A stretch of 64,000 nt of DNA, taken from positions 1 through 64,000 of the forward strand of contig JANFNE010000065.1 of assembly GCA_024867545.1 (NCBI GenBank), in the 5' to 3' direction. The position numbers and the translations under genes are program-made. Source of the DNA: Phytopythium helicoides. Taxonomy: Eukaryota; Oomycota; Peronosporomycetes; Pythiales; Pythiaceae. Under the pieces are notes generated by a model that was not told the DNA's origin, made no database searches, and saw only the letters and a program-made list of their open reading frames with translations. Below are positions 44,631 to 57,300 of the stretch, piece after piece. Numbering within the stretch: position 1 is the stretch's first letter; each line of letters begins with the position of its first letter.

Positions 44631-45955
44631 ATGCGTCGGTGGAGCTCACTGCGGGGGCTCATGGACCCGACGGCGCTGGTCCGCGCGTCGACTGCGCGCG
44701 TCGTGAGCGTCGCAAGGCACGTCAAAGTCGACGATGCGGCGGTGGAGCAGCTGGCGAGCAAGCTGGTGGGTCTGGTGGCGCGGTTTGGGGCTCTGGGGAC
44801 GGAGCTGAACGCGCGGAATTGGCGCGGCAGGGTCGCAGGCTGCAGCAGGAGCAGCAGGGCTTTGTGACGTGGGACAGCGGCGACTTCCACTACTTCGAGG
44901 ACGTGGATGACGACGGCCCGCTCACGTGCCAGTACGTGTTCGTCATGGACGCGCTCAACTTCTGCTTCTGGCCGACCCCCGGGTACGACAGCTGATTGGT
45001 GCGAGCAGTGAGAGGCAGGTGGGTCCTGATCGAGGCGCTGGCAATTGCAGCATGGAGTATGAGCACCTCGCACGAGGGCTGAAGACGGCGCTGCTCAAGG
45101 ACCCGCACGCGCTGGACGCGGCTGCACTTGCGGCTGTGGATGCAGACACGGTGGCCTCGTGGTTCCACCCGTACACCCCACCGCAGCTCGACGAGCGCGT
45201 GCGGAAGGTACAGGAGGTTGGCGCCGTGCTCGAGCACAGCTTCGGTGGCTTCGCCATCAATCTTGTCAAGCAGGCTGATTCATCAGCTGTTGAAGCCGTG
45301 CGGCTTGTCCTCGCCAACTTTCCTGGTTAGTTGCCAGTGAAGGCAACCTGGAGCGAATTGAGGGGTCAATTTACTGACATTCAATGATCACAGGCTTCCG
45401 CGACCATGCTGTCTACAGAGGCGAGCAGGTGCATTTCTACAAGCGCGCGCAAATCCTCGTGGGAGATGTGTGGGCGGCGTACGGACGCCGCACCAGTGGA
45501 CTCGCAGCCTTTCACGACATCGACAAGCTCACTATGTTTGGTGCGTGAGCATCATGAATTGGTCAATGGCCCGCCTGGACGTTTGGCTAATCATACCAAT
45601 CATTAGCCGACTACCGTGTACCACAAGTGCTTCGTCCCGAAGGCGTCATGGTATACTCGGAGGAGCTCGCTCGACTCGTCGACAGCCAGACCGAGATCCC
45701 GTCTGGCAGTGAGGTGAGTACTGCGCGTGAACTGCCAACACCTCACTATGCTGATCGCTAACGCTTCACAACTTGCAGATGGAGATCGAGATCCGCGCCG
45801 CGACTATCCAGGCCGTGGAGCGCGTGCACGCCCGCATGTCCGGCGCAGGTCTCAAGCTGCGCGTCATCGAGCTCGACTGGCTGCTGTGGCAGATCGGTGA
45901 GGACGCCAAGGACTGGCTGCAGTCTCACCACCGCACGCTCAGTATCTACTACTGA
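44631..45955 (+). CDS. QNG1: Queuosine 5'-phosphate N-glycosylase/hydrolase (queuosine salvage)
   Basis: Exons 44631-44982, 45051-45325, 45394-45540, 45607-45713, 45779-45955, giving 352 residues after restoring a base near 44819. Family markers are WDSGDFHYFED, QYVFVMDALNFCFWP, FYKRAQILVGDVW, LTMFADYRVPQVL and a C-terminal IYY, all as in the DUF2419/C9orf64 family. QNG1 releases queuine from queuosine 5'-phosphate so that it can be re-inserted into tRNA by TGT. Eukaryotes cannot make queuine and depend on salvage from diet or microbes. The DYRxPQ segment carries conserved active-site residues. The N-terminal ~45 residues are not conserved and could contain a targeting sequence. Start: first ATG of the frame. 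Confidence 0.92.
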
Positions 45956-46146
45956 TCCCGCGTAGCTCGTAGCAGTGTCATTTCAGCAAGATTGATTGAT
46001 AGATCTCTCACCAGCAATAGAGTGCACGCATGTTGAAGTGCGCGAGACGCGCAACGCTCCTGGCCCTTGGCGCGACCTTCGCGCCACCCGCCCAGTGACT
46101 GGCCGAAGGTGCGGTATCATCCTACAACAGCTCCCCACCCAGGACG

Positions 46147-47435
46147 ATGCTGCGCTGCGTGCTCCGCGTCGCTCGGCCCGCGGGTCGCCACGCGCGTCGG
46201 CTGGCGACGGCGGCGGGCGCTGAGGTGGGCGAGGCGGCCGCGCCCAGTGCCGAGACCATCGCGGCCAAGGTGGGGCGCGACGTGCCGCTGGTGGTCGTGC
46301 CTCGCGCGGCGAGGCGCCAGGCGCGCAAGCTCACCAAGCAGGGCGGCGCGCACGGCGTGCGCACGGCGTCGCTGCCCAGCCGGATATCGCTGGGGCTGCT
46401 GGGCGGCAGCATCACGGGCTCGGTGCTGTGGCACTTTCTGCTGGGCGACGACATGAAGAAGTCGATCGCCGACGCGCTCGGCGCCACGCCGCTGGGCGAC
46501 GTCTACGTGTTCGTGGCCAAGAAGGTCGAGGAAGCCATCAAGCCGTGGACAGACCCCTCGCGCGCCAAGCTGCTGCCGGTGAGGCGGGCATTGCTGAGAT
46601 GCGGGATGCAGATGGAGGACTGACGGTGGAGCGGTGCAGGACTGGCCGATCCCGGAGGTGCCGGCCAACACGCCGCCAGTGCCTGTGCTGGTAGTGGATC
46701 TGGAGGACACGCTCGTGCACTCGGAGTGGAGCGTGCGTGGCGCGTTGTAGTGGAGGAATTATGTGGAGAAGAGCCTGACGGGAGATGTGTGAACGCGCAG
46801 CGCAAGCACGGCTGGCGCCACGCCAAGCGCCCGGGCGTCGACGAGTTCCTCGAGACACTCTGCCAGTACTACGAAATCGTCATCTTCTCGCAGAACTACG
46901 GCGCGGAGGAGATTGTTGCCAAGCTTGATCCCAAGGTACGTGCAGGCCACTTCGACCCCCTCTGCGGCAGGTGGTGTGCTGACCCTTCTGGCTGATGCAG
47001 CGATGCGCGCTGCACGTGCTCTCGCGCGATGCCACGCGGTACTTGGATGGCGCGCACGTGAAGGACCTGTCGAGCCTGAACCGCGACCTTGCGGCAGGTG
47101 GTGATCATCGATGACGATCCGGCGGCATACCAACTGCAGCCAGAGAACGCCATCCCCGTCCGCCCGTTCACTGACGGCCGCGACCGCGAGGACCACGAGC
47201 TGAAGGACCTGATCCCGTTCTTGAAGGCGTTGGCGTCGGAGCGCGTGCCCGACTTCCGCGTCGTACTAGGCGAGTTCCGCGATGAGGACGGCGTCATCCG
47301 CGATGTGGCGACCAAGTACGGCGCTCGCGTGCGCATGCTCGAGCAGCAAAAGCAGCAGAGAAGCAGAAGGGTCTTGGAGGCTTCATTAGAGGACGCCTCC
47401 CGCACAACCCGCCGCCGCGCATCGCTGGCATGTGA
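46147..47435 (+). CDS. TIM50: Mitochondrial import translocase subunit TIM50 (4 exons, two frame errors)
   Basis: Exons 46147-46578, 46640-46732, 46801-46935, 47001-47435, giving 364 residues after two corrections (an extra T at 47089-47090, a missing A near 47360). The N-terminus is an Arg/Ala-rich mitochondrial presequence ([18 protein letters not shown]). A hydrophobic span (~80-97, [20 protein letters not shown]) anchors it in the inner membrane. The C-terminal FCP1/NIF-like domain carries [48 protein letters not shown] and [11 protein letters not shown]50 receives presequence proteins from TOM and passes them to the TIM23 channel. The phosphatase-like DLD motif reads DLE, in line with TIM50 being a non-catalytic relative. 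Confidence 0.92.
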
Positions 47436-47580
47436 GTAGGCAAGGCCGTAGGTGGCAGTCGACAGGTGTTTGCACGGTTTCTCGCTGGTGCGAATGCGTG
47501 CACCGCGAATGGTAATGCTCGTTGCTGCTCGTTCCGTTTGGTTCCACTTTGGCTCGCAATCTACACTTACGTCGCGCCAT

Positions 47581-48138
47581 TCATGGCTGCTCTTCTTGCG
47601 CTTTCAGCGCGCTGGTCATGGCGCTCCGGTTCCTCTTGAGGAAGCGGCTGATCCACGCCCGCAGTGCTGCGTCGGACCTCGAGGCCACAAAGTCCGCGTC
47701 GATCCTGGCGATCATGGCGATGACGCTCTTGGTCGTCACGTTCCCCTTTCGGGCTCGCCTCGAGCACCGCCTCGAGCAGGCTGGAGCACGCAAGCACAGC
47801 AACCAGTTAGCAGCCAGCGGCGCCAGTTCTCTGCTCAAACCGCCCACATGGTCTCCATCTCAGGGAAGTAGACGTAGCGCGCCTTGTCCTCGCCGCGCGG
47901 CGCGAAGAACTTGGAGGGATTGGCCTCGAGCACGCGCGGCTTGGCCTTCTTCCACCGGTACACGGTCGACCGGTGGACGCCGAAGCGCTCGGCCGCCTCG
48001 GCCGTCGACAGCCGCTCGGCCGCGAGCGCCGCCTGTTTCCCAGCCCCGCGTCAGTCCAATCCCCTCGGCGCTAAGCAGCAGCAGCAGCAGCAGCGTGGGG
48101 ACCTCGAGCTTCTGCGAGTTGCGGTGCTTGGCCGGCAT
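47581..48138 (-). CDS. Small helix-turn-helix (CENP-B/Tc5-like) DNA-binding protein
   Basis: Exons on the minus strand: 48138-48103, 48032-47848, 47780-47581, GT-AG, giving 139 residues after removing one base of the run 47747-47749. Residues ~13-45 form a helix-turn-helix (AALAAERLSTAEAAERFGVHRSTVYRWKK). Residues ~75-125 look like the second half of a CENP-B/Tc5-type domain (EAVLEASPKGNVTTKSVIAM, ADFVAS…AWISRFLKRN). No DDE transposase domain follows, so this looks like a domesticated, truncated pogo/Tc-type DNA-binding module. A CAG/CTG microsatellite lies in intron 1 (about 48072-48094). Convergent with TIM50, and divergent from the dynein gene across 249 bp. Confidence 0.7.
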
Positions 48139-48387
48139 GTCACTATGGAAAACTGCGTGATGCGCATCAGAAACCCCTCGTTTCCTCTATCATCACTCTG
48201 CGTTGAAGTGGCGGGAAAGGCGAAGCGCCGCGGCCGCTCGCGCGCGAGCCAACTGCCGTAACAGTCTGCGGCCGCCGCCTGCGCTCGGCGCGCCACTTCT
48301 CGAAGCCAGCGGCCGCCAGCGGGCGCGGTGCATGCGGCTGGGGACTCGCGATCGCCAACTTGGCGGGTCTGCGAGAGTGGCGCGGCC

Positions 48388-51300
48388 ATGTGGAACCCGC
48401 GCATGCAGTGGGTGGCGCAGCGCATCCTGGACGCGTTCGAGCCCAGCGTGACGCAGAGCGACGTCGGCGACTTCCTGAGCGCGCCACATGTGCGTAAGGC
48501 CTTCGAGGACTTGCTGGCGGCGAGAGAGCTGTCCAAGGTCTTCGTGCACCTCCAGTCGGGAGGAGGAAGCCCCGCGCTGAACGGGGAGCCGGCAACGAAC
48601 GGGAATGGGCCGACCACGGCTGCTGCCAACGGGAACAACAACGCAGGTAGTGCCAGCAAGCTATGTGTGTCCGTGGGGAGCTCTATCCCCATCCGCACCA
48701 AGTGCTGCTTCTTCCTGCGCACCACGGCGGACGGAAAACCCATCGACGTGCAAAAGCCCAGCGACAACACCATGTGCTACGGCGAGCTGGCGCCAAATAT
48801 CCTGCGAGATCTTGAGACGACCATCAACGCGCTCTTCTCCCCGCTGCTCAAGCTAAGGACGAGTGGGGGAAGGCGGACACAGACATGAAGACCGAGTTCA
48901 TGGTCGAGTCCGACAAGTTTGCGAGCGACCTGAAAGAGGCTCTCAGCAGCATGGACAGTGGACTAGAGCTCCGACGACCTGACCGTGAAATCATTGCAGA
49001 GACAGCCACCAACGCGACCCAGGGCACGAACGGGGCGCGAATTCTCCAGGTTTCGGACTCTCCGAGACTAATCGCGCATTATGAGGAAGTGCTCAAGGAG
49101 TGGTGCGACGTTATCCAGACGTATTTGGAGACCAACACAGTCAACGATGGAAAGAATGGTGACACTGTCATCGATGACGACGGCCCAATGGGCGAGCTGG
49201 AGTATTGGCGGCGACGGATGCAACGCTTGACGAGCATCACGGAACAGCTCAAGATGAATGAGTACAAAGATGTGTTTACAGTTTTGAGCAGAACCACGAA
49301 AAGTGTGAGCGATGACACAAAGCAGCGTATACAGACCCTTCTTCGTCGCTGGAAGCAGATAGACATCGGCATTACTGAAGCAGCAAATGAGGCCAAGGAC
49401 AACGTCAAGTACTTGTTCACGCTCGAGAAGTTTATCGTTCCTCTCTACAATGGGACCCCAAGCTCCATCATCGACACTTTACCGGCATTGATGAACTCGA
49501 TCAAGATGATTCATTCGATTGCTCGGTATTACAACACAACCGATCGAATGGCCAACCTGTTCACCAAGATTACAAACCAAATGATAGCCAATTGTAAGCA
49601 CTGCGTAACTGGGGGAGAGTCCTACGAAGCGATGTGGGACAAAGACCCTGATGAACTCGTACGACACCTAGACTCGTGCCTCAAGCTAAACGAGGCTTAC
49701 CAACAGCAATACCGCGTAACAAAGGATAAACTCTTTGCAACACCAAAGGGCAAGCAATTCGAATTCAACGAAATGAAGATATTCGGCAAGTTCGATCTGT
49801 TTTGCAGGCGTATCATGAAACTCATTGACATGTTCACGACCATTCACCAGTTTTCGTCGCTAGGTCAGCACAAGCTCGAGGGAATGGAAGATATCATCGC
49901 CAAGTTCAACTCGATTATCCGCGAGTTTCAGTACCGTAATCATGACCTACTCGACTACAAGAACAATCGATTCGACCGAGATTATGTTGAATTCAACGTG
50001 CGAATATCAGACCTTGAGGGATTGCTGCAGAAATTCATTAACGACTCTTTCGAGAACATCACCTCCATTGAGCACTCGCTCAACTTATTGCGCAAGTTCC
50101 AGACCATCTTACAACGTGAGAACCTTGAAGTCGGACTTGGATTCCAAGTTCAACGTCATCTTTCAGAACTATGGTCTTGAGCTGGAACACGTATTGCAAC
50201 AATACGAAAAGTACAAGCAAAATCCGCCTTACCCACGCAACTTGCCACCGGTGGCAGGAAACATTACGTGGTCACGCCATCTGCTCAAACGCATCGAAGA
50301 GCCTATGAAGAAATTTGAGTCGAACCAGAACGTGCTTGCTAGCAAGGACGCCAAGCGGATCATCAGAATGTATAACAAAGTGGCTCGCACGCTTGTGGCG
50401 TTCGAGTACATATGGTATCAGGCTTGGGTGCAATATATTGACACAGCAAAAGCCGGGTTGCAGGCAACACTGATCATCCGACACCCAGAAGACAACAAGC
50501 TATACGTGAACTTTGACCCTGAGATACTTCAACTGCTGCGCGAGGCCAAGTGCCTCGATCGGATGGGTATTGAGATCCCCGAAGCCGCCAAGATCGTTCT
50601 GCTCCAAGAGGAAAAGTTCAAGAATTACTACAATGAGCTGCAGTATGCACTATCAGAATACGATCGGATTGTAGGTAAAGTGATTCCGGTCACCGCCATG
50701 CTGCTGCGTCCACATTTCAATGACATGGAGTTCAAGCTCCGACCGGGTATGATTACGCTTACATGGACAAGTATGAATATCGAAGCGTACCGAACCACAT
50801 CCATAGCGGACTTCAGCATCTAGAGGAGCTTGTGACAAACATCAACGACATCATCGAGAATCGCATCGAGAAGAACATGCGTATCGTGTCCAAAACGATG
50901 CTTGTAGATCTGCCGGTAGACCAGTCCTTCTCTCTAGACGAGTTTGTGTCGATGCAGGCTGCAAATATTAAGCGCGCAGGCGCTTTGCTGCAGGGTAAAA
51001 ACATTGAAGTAGAAAATGCGGTGGAAGACCTTCTCAAGATCATTATGCAGTATCCACTGGACTCCCATATTGAGGGTGTGTCAAATGATGAAGCCATGAA
51101 ACTCAAGAAGCATTACAACCACTTCATGTACCAGGCGCTACTGCACAGCACGAAGAATTCCCTGAACACCGTCAAGAAGCGAGTGGCATCGCGTGCAGTC
51201 GCCACCGTGTTTCACAATTGAGCGACCGTTCTTCGAGGTTGACGTACTTCTGAGTGTACCTCGAGTACAGCTGCATCCGTCACTGGACGAGATCCAGCTA

Positions 51301-54300
51301 GCAATCAACAAGGCAGCCCAGACAGGTGCTGAGCTGCTCAAAAGAGTTGCTTGACTGGGGGCAGAGCGACTTCTCATCAAACGGAGGAACTGGCCCTGCT
51401 GTCAACGGATCAGTTGGAACTGGAACCGCCGGCAAAGTTACCTTTTTCGACCGTATTACCAAGGACATTGAAATTGTGCGTGTTGTATTGTTGCTAACTG
51501 GAAGTGTTCAAGGGCTGCGAAACAACGTCACAGAGTATCTAGGCTCGTTCAAGAAATACGCGTGGTTATGGATGGATAACAAGGATGCCGCGTATGAAGA
51601 CTTTCTAAAGAAGAGCCCAGAGCTGCAGGACTTTGAGAAGAAGCTCAAGTCGTTTGTAGAGATCGACGAAGAGATATCAAGTCTCACTCCCATGCACGTT
51701 ATTGGTGCGCTTTCATTGAGCACACGGAACATCAAGCTCCAACTCAAGCACGAGTGTTCACAGTGGAAGCTAAAGTTCTCAGACAACCTACACAATCAGG
51801 CACGACGCAAGATGGAATCACTCACGGAATACTTCCGGTCAACCATGGGTAAGCTAAACCGAAAGGTTATTGACCTAGACTCGCTGCGGTTCGTTATGAA
51901 CTTGCTCAAAGAAGTTCGAGCTCGTGAGAGTGGCATCAACATGGAGATCAATCCTGTGCTTGACATGTACGAAATGCTCGAGTACTACCTGCCCGACGGG
52001 TTCATGGAGAAAGAGGAGATGGATCAAAAGTCTGTGCTGCGTAGCAACTGGCGCAAACTTATTCACCACGCTGAGACTCGCACAGATGAACTGAGCAAGA
52101 CACAAGCAGGCTTTAAGCGTGGGCTTCTTCGAGACATCAAGGAGTTCATCGTGGATGTAAAGCATTTCCGTGAGGATTACTTGGCCAATGGTCCGATGGT
52201 CATCGGCATTCCACCCGCTGAGGCTGTTGAGAGACTCAACAGATACAAGGAAGAGTACAAAATTCGCGAGCGAAAGTTTCGAACTGTACTCATCTGGTGA
52301 GGAGCTCTTTGCGCTTCCTCGCACGACATACCCCGAGCTCGAAATGACTAAGAAGGAGCTCCAGCTACAGGACAAACTCTTTGGCTTATACACAGACGTC
52401 CTCAACACTATTGAAGAGTGGAAGCAGATTCCATGGCTATCAGTAGCGGAGAGAGTGCAAACCATGACTGAAAAAGTTGACTCCTTCTCGTCTCGCTGCA
52501 AGAAGATGCCTGCCAAGCTACGCGAGTGGGAGGCATACACAGATCTCAAGAAGATGATTGACGAGTTTACGGATGTGCTCCCACTTCTTCAGGAGCTGAG
52601 CAAAGCATCGATCAAGCCTCGCCACTGGGACGCTGTGATGGAGAAGACTGGAACACATCTAGACGTAACAGCACCCGACTTCAAGCTGCAGGCTCTGATG
52701 GATGCAAACATCGTCCACTTCAAGGCAGATATCGAAGAGATTACCGACGGCGCCGACAAGCAGCTCAAGATTGAGGTTCAACTGAACGAGATTTCGGCGC
52801 GCTGGGAAACTGAAGAGTTCCAGTTTAACGACTGGAAGAACCGCAATATCCCGATCCTCAAGGCTGTTGTACCAATCGTTGAGGAGCTAGAAGAGACGCA
52901 AATGAACCTGCAGACCATGCTGTCCATGCGTCACGTGCTTCCATTCAAGGAGGTTGCACAGCAGAAGCTTGAGCAGCTTTCGGACACATCGGAGACTCTA
53001 GAGCGCTGGATCAAGGTCCAGATGTTATGGTGCTCGCTTGAATCCGTCTTCATGGGCGGTGACATTGCAAAGCAAATGCCAATGGAGGCGAAGAAGTTCC
53101 AGAAGGTTGACAAAGATTGGGCAAAGATCATGACAAAATCTGTCGAGATCAAAAATGTCGTGCTATGCTGCTCAAACGAGTTGTTGAAATCGTGCCTACC
53201 AACCATGTACTCGGAGCTCGAGAAGAGTCAGAAGAGTCTAGAAGGATATCTGGAGCAGAAGCGAAACAAGTTCCCGCGTTTCTACTTCGTATCGAACCCT
53301 GGTCTGCTCATGATTTTGTCACAAGGCAGTGATCCGTTGAGCATGAATGAGCACTACGAGAAAGTGTTCGACTCTATCGAAAAAGTGTACCATGACAAAA
53401 AAGACAAGACTATAATTCATACCATGATGTCAGGTGTCGAGGAGGTACGATTCTCCCAGGTTGTCAAAGCACAAGGCAACATTGAGGACTGGCTAGCAAC
53501 TCTGTTGCGTAATATGCAGATCACAATGAAGGACATTTGCCGCCAATGTGCTATGGACATTGGTGTCGTCGGTAACGATTTGAAGCGTCTCCGTGAGTTT
53601 GTCGACCGTTATGTTGCTCAGTTTTCTCTACTGGGGATTCAGATGATGTGGACGTATGACATCCAGACAGCTCTTGAGCAGTGCCGTGCTAAGAAGAATA
53701 TTATGAAGGATACGAGCACCAAACAAGCTATGGTGTTGACGGAGCTATCGAACTGGTGTCTCACGGACCTAGGCTCGAAACAGAATCGAATCAAGATCGA
53801 GACTCTTGTGACGATCCACGTTCACCAACGCGATGTGATCACAGACTTAGTCACTCTATATAAGCAGAAAAAGATCTCGGACCCGAATGACTTTGAGTGG
53901 CTGAAGCAGGCGCGTTTCTACTGGCGTCCAAACAACGGAGATGAGTTCAATGCAGATGGAGCGTGCGTCATCTCCATCACAGATGTCGACTTCAACTACC
54001 AATACGAGTATCTTGGGTCAAAAGAGCGCCTTGTGGTAACGCCGCTAACGGATCGTTGCTACATTACTCTGGCTCAGGCGCTAGGTATGTATTTTGGTGG
54101 TGCTCCAGCAGGTCCAGCTGGTACTGGCAAGACCGAGACAGTCAAGGACCTTGGTCGTACTCTTGGCATCTATGTCGTCGTGACCAACTGTACCGATCAG
54201 CAAAAGTACACTGATTGTGCTAAAATCTTCAAGGGTTTGTGTCAAGGAGGTCTGTGGGGTTGTTTCGATGAGTTCAATCGTATTTTGCTTCCTGTGTTGT

Positions 54301-57300
54301 CTGTCGTTGCGCAGCAAGTGCTGGCGATCCAGAATGCCAAGAAGACGGGTGCCAAGTACTTCCAATTCCCGGGTGATCCCCAAAACATTCTTCTCACACC
54401 AGTGTGTGGGTATTTCATTACGATGAATCCTGGCTACGCCGGTCGCCAAGAGTTACCGGAAAATCTCAAGGCACTGTTCCGCGGTGTTGCTATGATGGTG
54501 CCAGATTTTGAAATCATCATGAAGGTCAAGCTGTGTTCAGTCGGATATTCAGAGTACGGTGAGCTCGCAAAGAAGTTCTTTATCCTATACAACACATGTA
54601 AGGAGCAGCTCTCGGCACAAAAGCACTACGATTGGGGTCTACGAAACATTCTAGCTGTGCTGCGTAGTGCTGGTAAGATCAAACGTGACAATCGAAACGA
54701 CTCGGAGTCCAAGCTTTTGTACCAGACACTACGTGACATGAACTTGTCAAAGCTGGTGGCTCAGGACGTGCCCCTGTTCCTTTCGCTGCTCGCAGACTTG
54801 TTCCCAACCACCCAGTTCCCACCAAAGGGTTCGTACCCCGAGCTACAGGCAGCACTGCAGGTCGAAATCGAGAAAGCTGGACTAGTTGACCATCCTGGAT
54901 GGTTCAACAAGGTCATCCAGCTGTATGAGACGCAACTGGTGCGCCACGGCATCATGTTGGTTGGTCCAACAGGTGGTGGTAAGACCAAGATCTTTGATGT
55001 CCTCATGCAGGCTCTGACAGTTACTACCACCATCACACACAAACAGTCCAAGCTTAATCCTAAGGCAATCCGCGCTGCGGAGATGTATGGTGAGGTGGAT
55101 CCCATGTCGGGTGAATGGACAACAGGTGTGTTTGCAGCGATGTGGGCCAAGTACAACCAGAAGAGCAACAAGTTCATCATGTGGATGACTTGCGACGGAC
55201 CTGTTGACGCTATTTGGATTGAGGATTTGAACACGGTCCTGGACGATAATAAGATCTTGACACTTGCGAACGGCGACCGAATGCCGATGACAGATAACGT
55301 GAAGCTCATGTTTGAAGTCGAGACCCTCGTGAATGCGAGTCCTGCCACTGTGTCGCGCGCAGGTATTGTGTTTATCAGCGACACAGATCTCGATTGGGCT
55401 CCGGTTGTCGAGGCTTGGATTCGAAAGAGGCCTGAGAGCCAGCAAGCAATCTTGCGCACGCTCTTCATGAAATATATGGGGGAAAATACGCCCATCAATC
55501 CAGGTCACTGTTTCGACTACTTGAATCGCAACACTAACGGAGTTATGACCGTTTCTCGAATTGGCCAAGCTTCTCGGCTCTTCAACCTGCTTACCGGTCT
55601 ACTGTTGGGCGAGCACGGCAACAATATCACACCTGATGACCCAGCCAAGCTTGCAATCCAGTTGGAGAAGCTGTACTTGTATTGCATCTGTTGGTCGCTT
55701 GGATCGATCCTGGAGCAGGAGGACCGTAACAAGTTTGACGAGTGGCTGCGACAGTACGATGACAACTCGCTATTGCCGAAATGTGAGCCCGGGCAAACTG
55801 TGTACGAGTATTTTGTGGACCCGCAGACGTTCGAGTGGAAGCTGTGGCGACCAGCAAAATGGGAGTACCCGAAGGGCAGCAAGCAACTTGATTTTTCCAA
55901 CTTGCTTGTTCCAACGATGGACTCGGTTCGTACATTATACTTGATTGAGAACCTTCACAAGCAGCGGAAGGCTGTGCTAATGGTTGGTGGCCCCGGTACC
56001 GCCAAAACATCGTCCGCATTGATGTTCTTCAACGACCTGAACCCGGACACAATGATGATCAAGCGTGTCAACTTCTCGAGCGCTACAACTCCATTTATGT
56101 TCCAGAACGCTGTTGAGTCGGAATTGGACAAGCGTGGTGGTAAGAGTTTTGGACCTCCTGGAGGAAAGAAGATGACGGTCTTTTTGGATGATCTAAGCAT
56201 GCCACTTGTCAATGCATGGGGTGATCAGCCGACCTTAGAAATTGTGCGTATGATCATTGAGCTTAGTGGATTTTGTTTCCTGGCGAAAGATCGCCGCGGC
56301 GACTTCAAGGTGTGTGAAGACCTGCAGTACGTTGGTGCAATGGGTCACCCTGGTGGTGGTCGTAACGACATCCCAAACCGTCTCAAACGTCAATTCTTCC
56401 TGTTCAACCTCATTTTGCCGTCCCTCACCTCGATTGATGATATTTACGGACAAATGCTTGCTGGACGCTTTGACAAAGAAACTTACAGCAAAGACGCACT
56501 GCAACTCGTCAACAAGCTCACGCGTGCAACCATTGATTTATGGAATTTCGTCAAGGCCAAGCTTCTTCCCACACCCGCAAAGTTCCATTACATCTTCAAT
56601 ATGCGAGAGCTGAGTCGTGTGTTCCAGGGTGTGCTCCTGACACCTCCTGAGACGTTCACCAGTGGCGGTGGTATTCGTGTAACACAGAAGAAACTGGACA
56701 AAATGGAGCCCGGACAAGTCATTCTACTGACATGGAAACACGAATGTGAGCGAGTGTTTTGCGACAAGCTTACTAACCACAAGGACAAGGACATCTACGG
56801 TTCTTATATGCGAGAGCTCATCAAGGCTCACTTTGGTGAGGAAATGGAGACATTCAGTCGCCAATCATACAACATGGTCAACTTCCTGCGCGATCCCGAA
56901 GAGGATGAAGACGGCGCAATTGCTGATGCCGCGCTGAAAATCTACGAGCCCGGTGGTCGCATCGAGGATATTCGCACTCGAGTGCTCGAGTTCCTTGAAA
57001 AGTACAACACCGACTTCCCCCAGCGCAGTATGCGTCTTGTGCTTTTCGATGATGCTTTGGGCCACCTGCTGCGCATCTCACGTTTACTCGAAATGCCACG
57101 TGGCTCTGCGCTTCTCGTCGGTGTCGGTGGATCTGGCAAACAATCGCTTACACGTTTGGCTGCTTATATGGCTGGCTCTGCCATTTTCCAAATCGTGTTG
57201 ACCAAGACATACAACACAAATTCGTTCATGGACGACATTCGTTTGCTCTACAAGTCGGCTGGACACCAGCGGAAATCAACAACGTTTCTGTTCACGGACG

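Noticed and set aside
29270..52280. Programmed +1 frameshifting as explanation for the many frame breaks
   Set aside because: Sites share no slippery sequence, include deletions as well as insertions, and occur in genes not frameshifted in other eukaryotes. Two CTTG and three TTTC sites are too few to argue for recoding.
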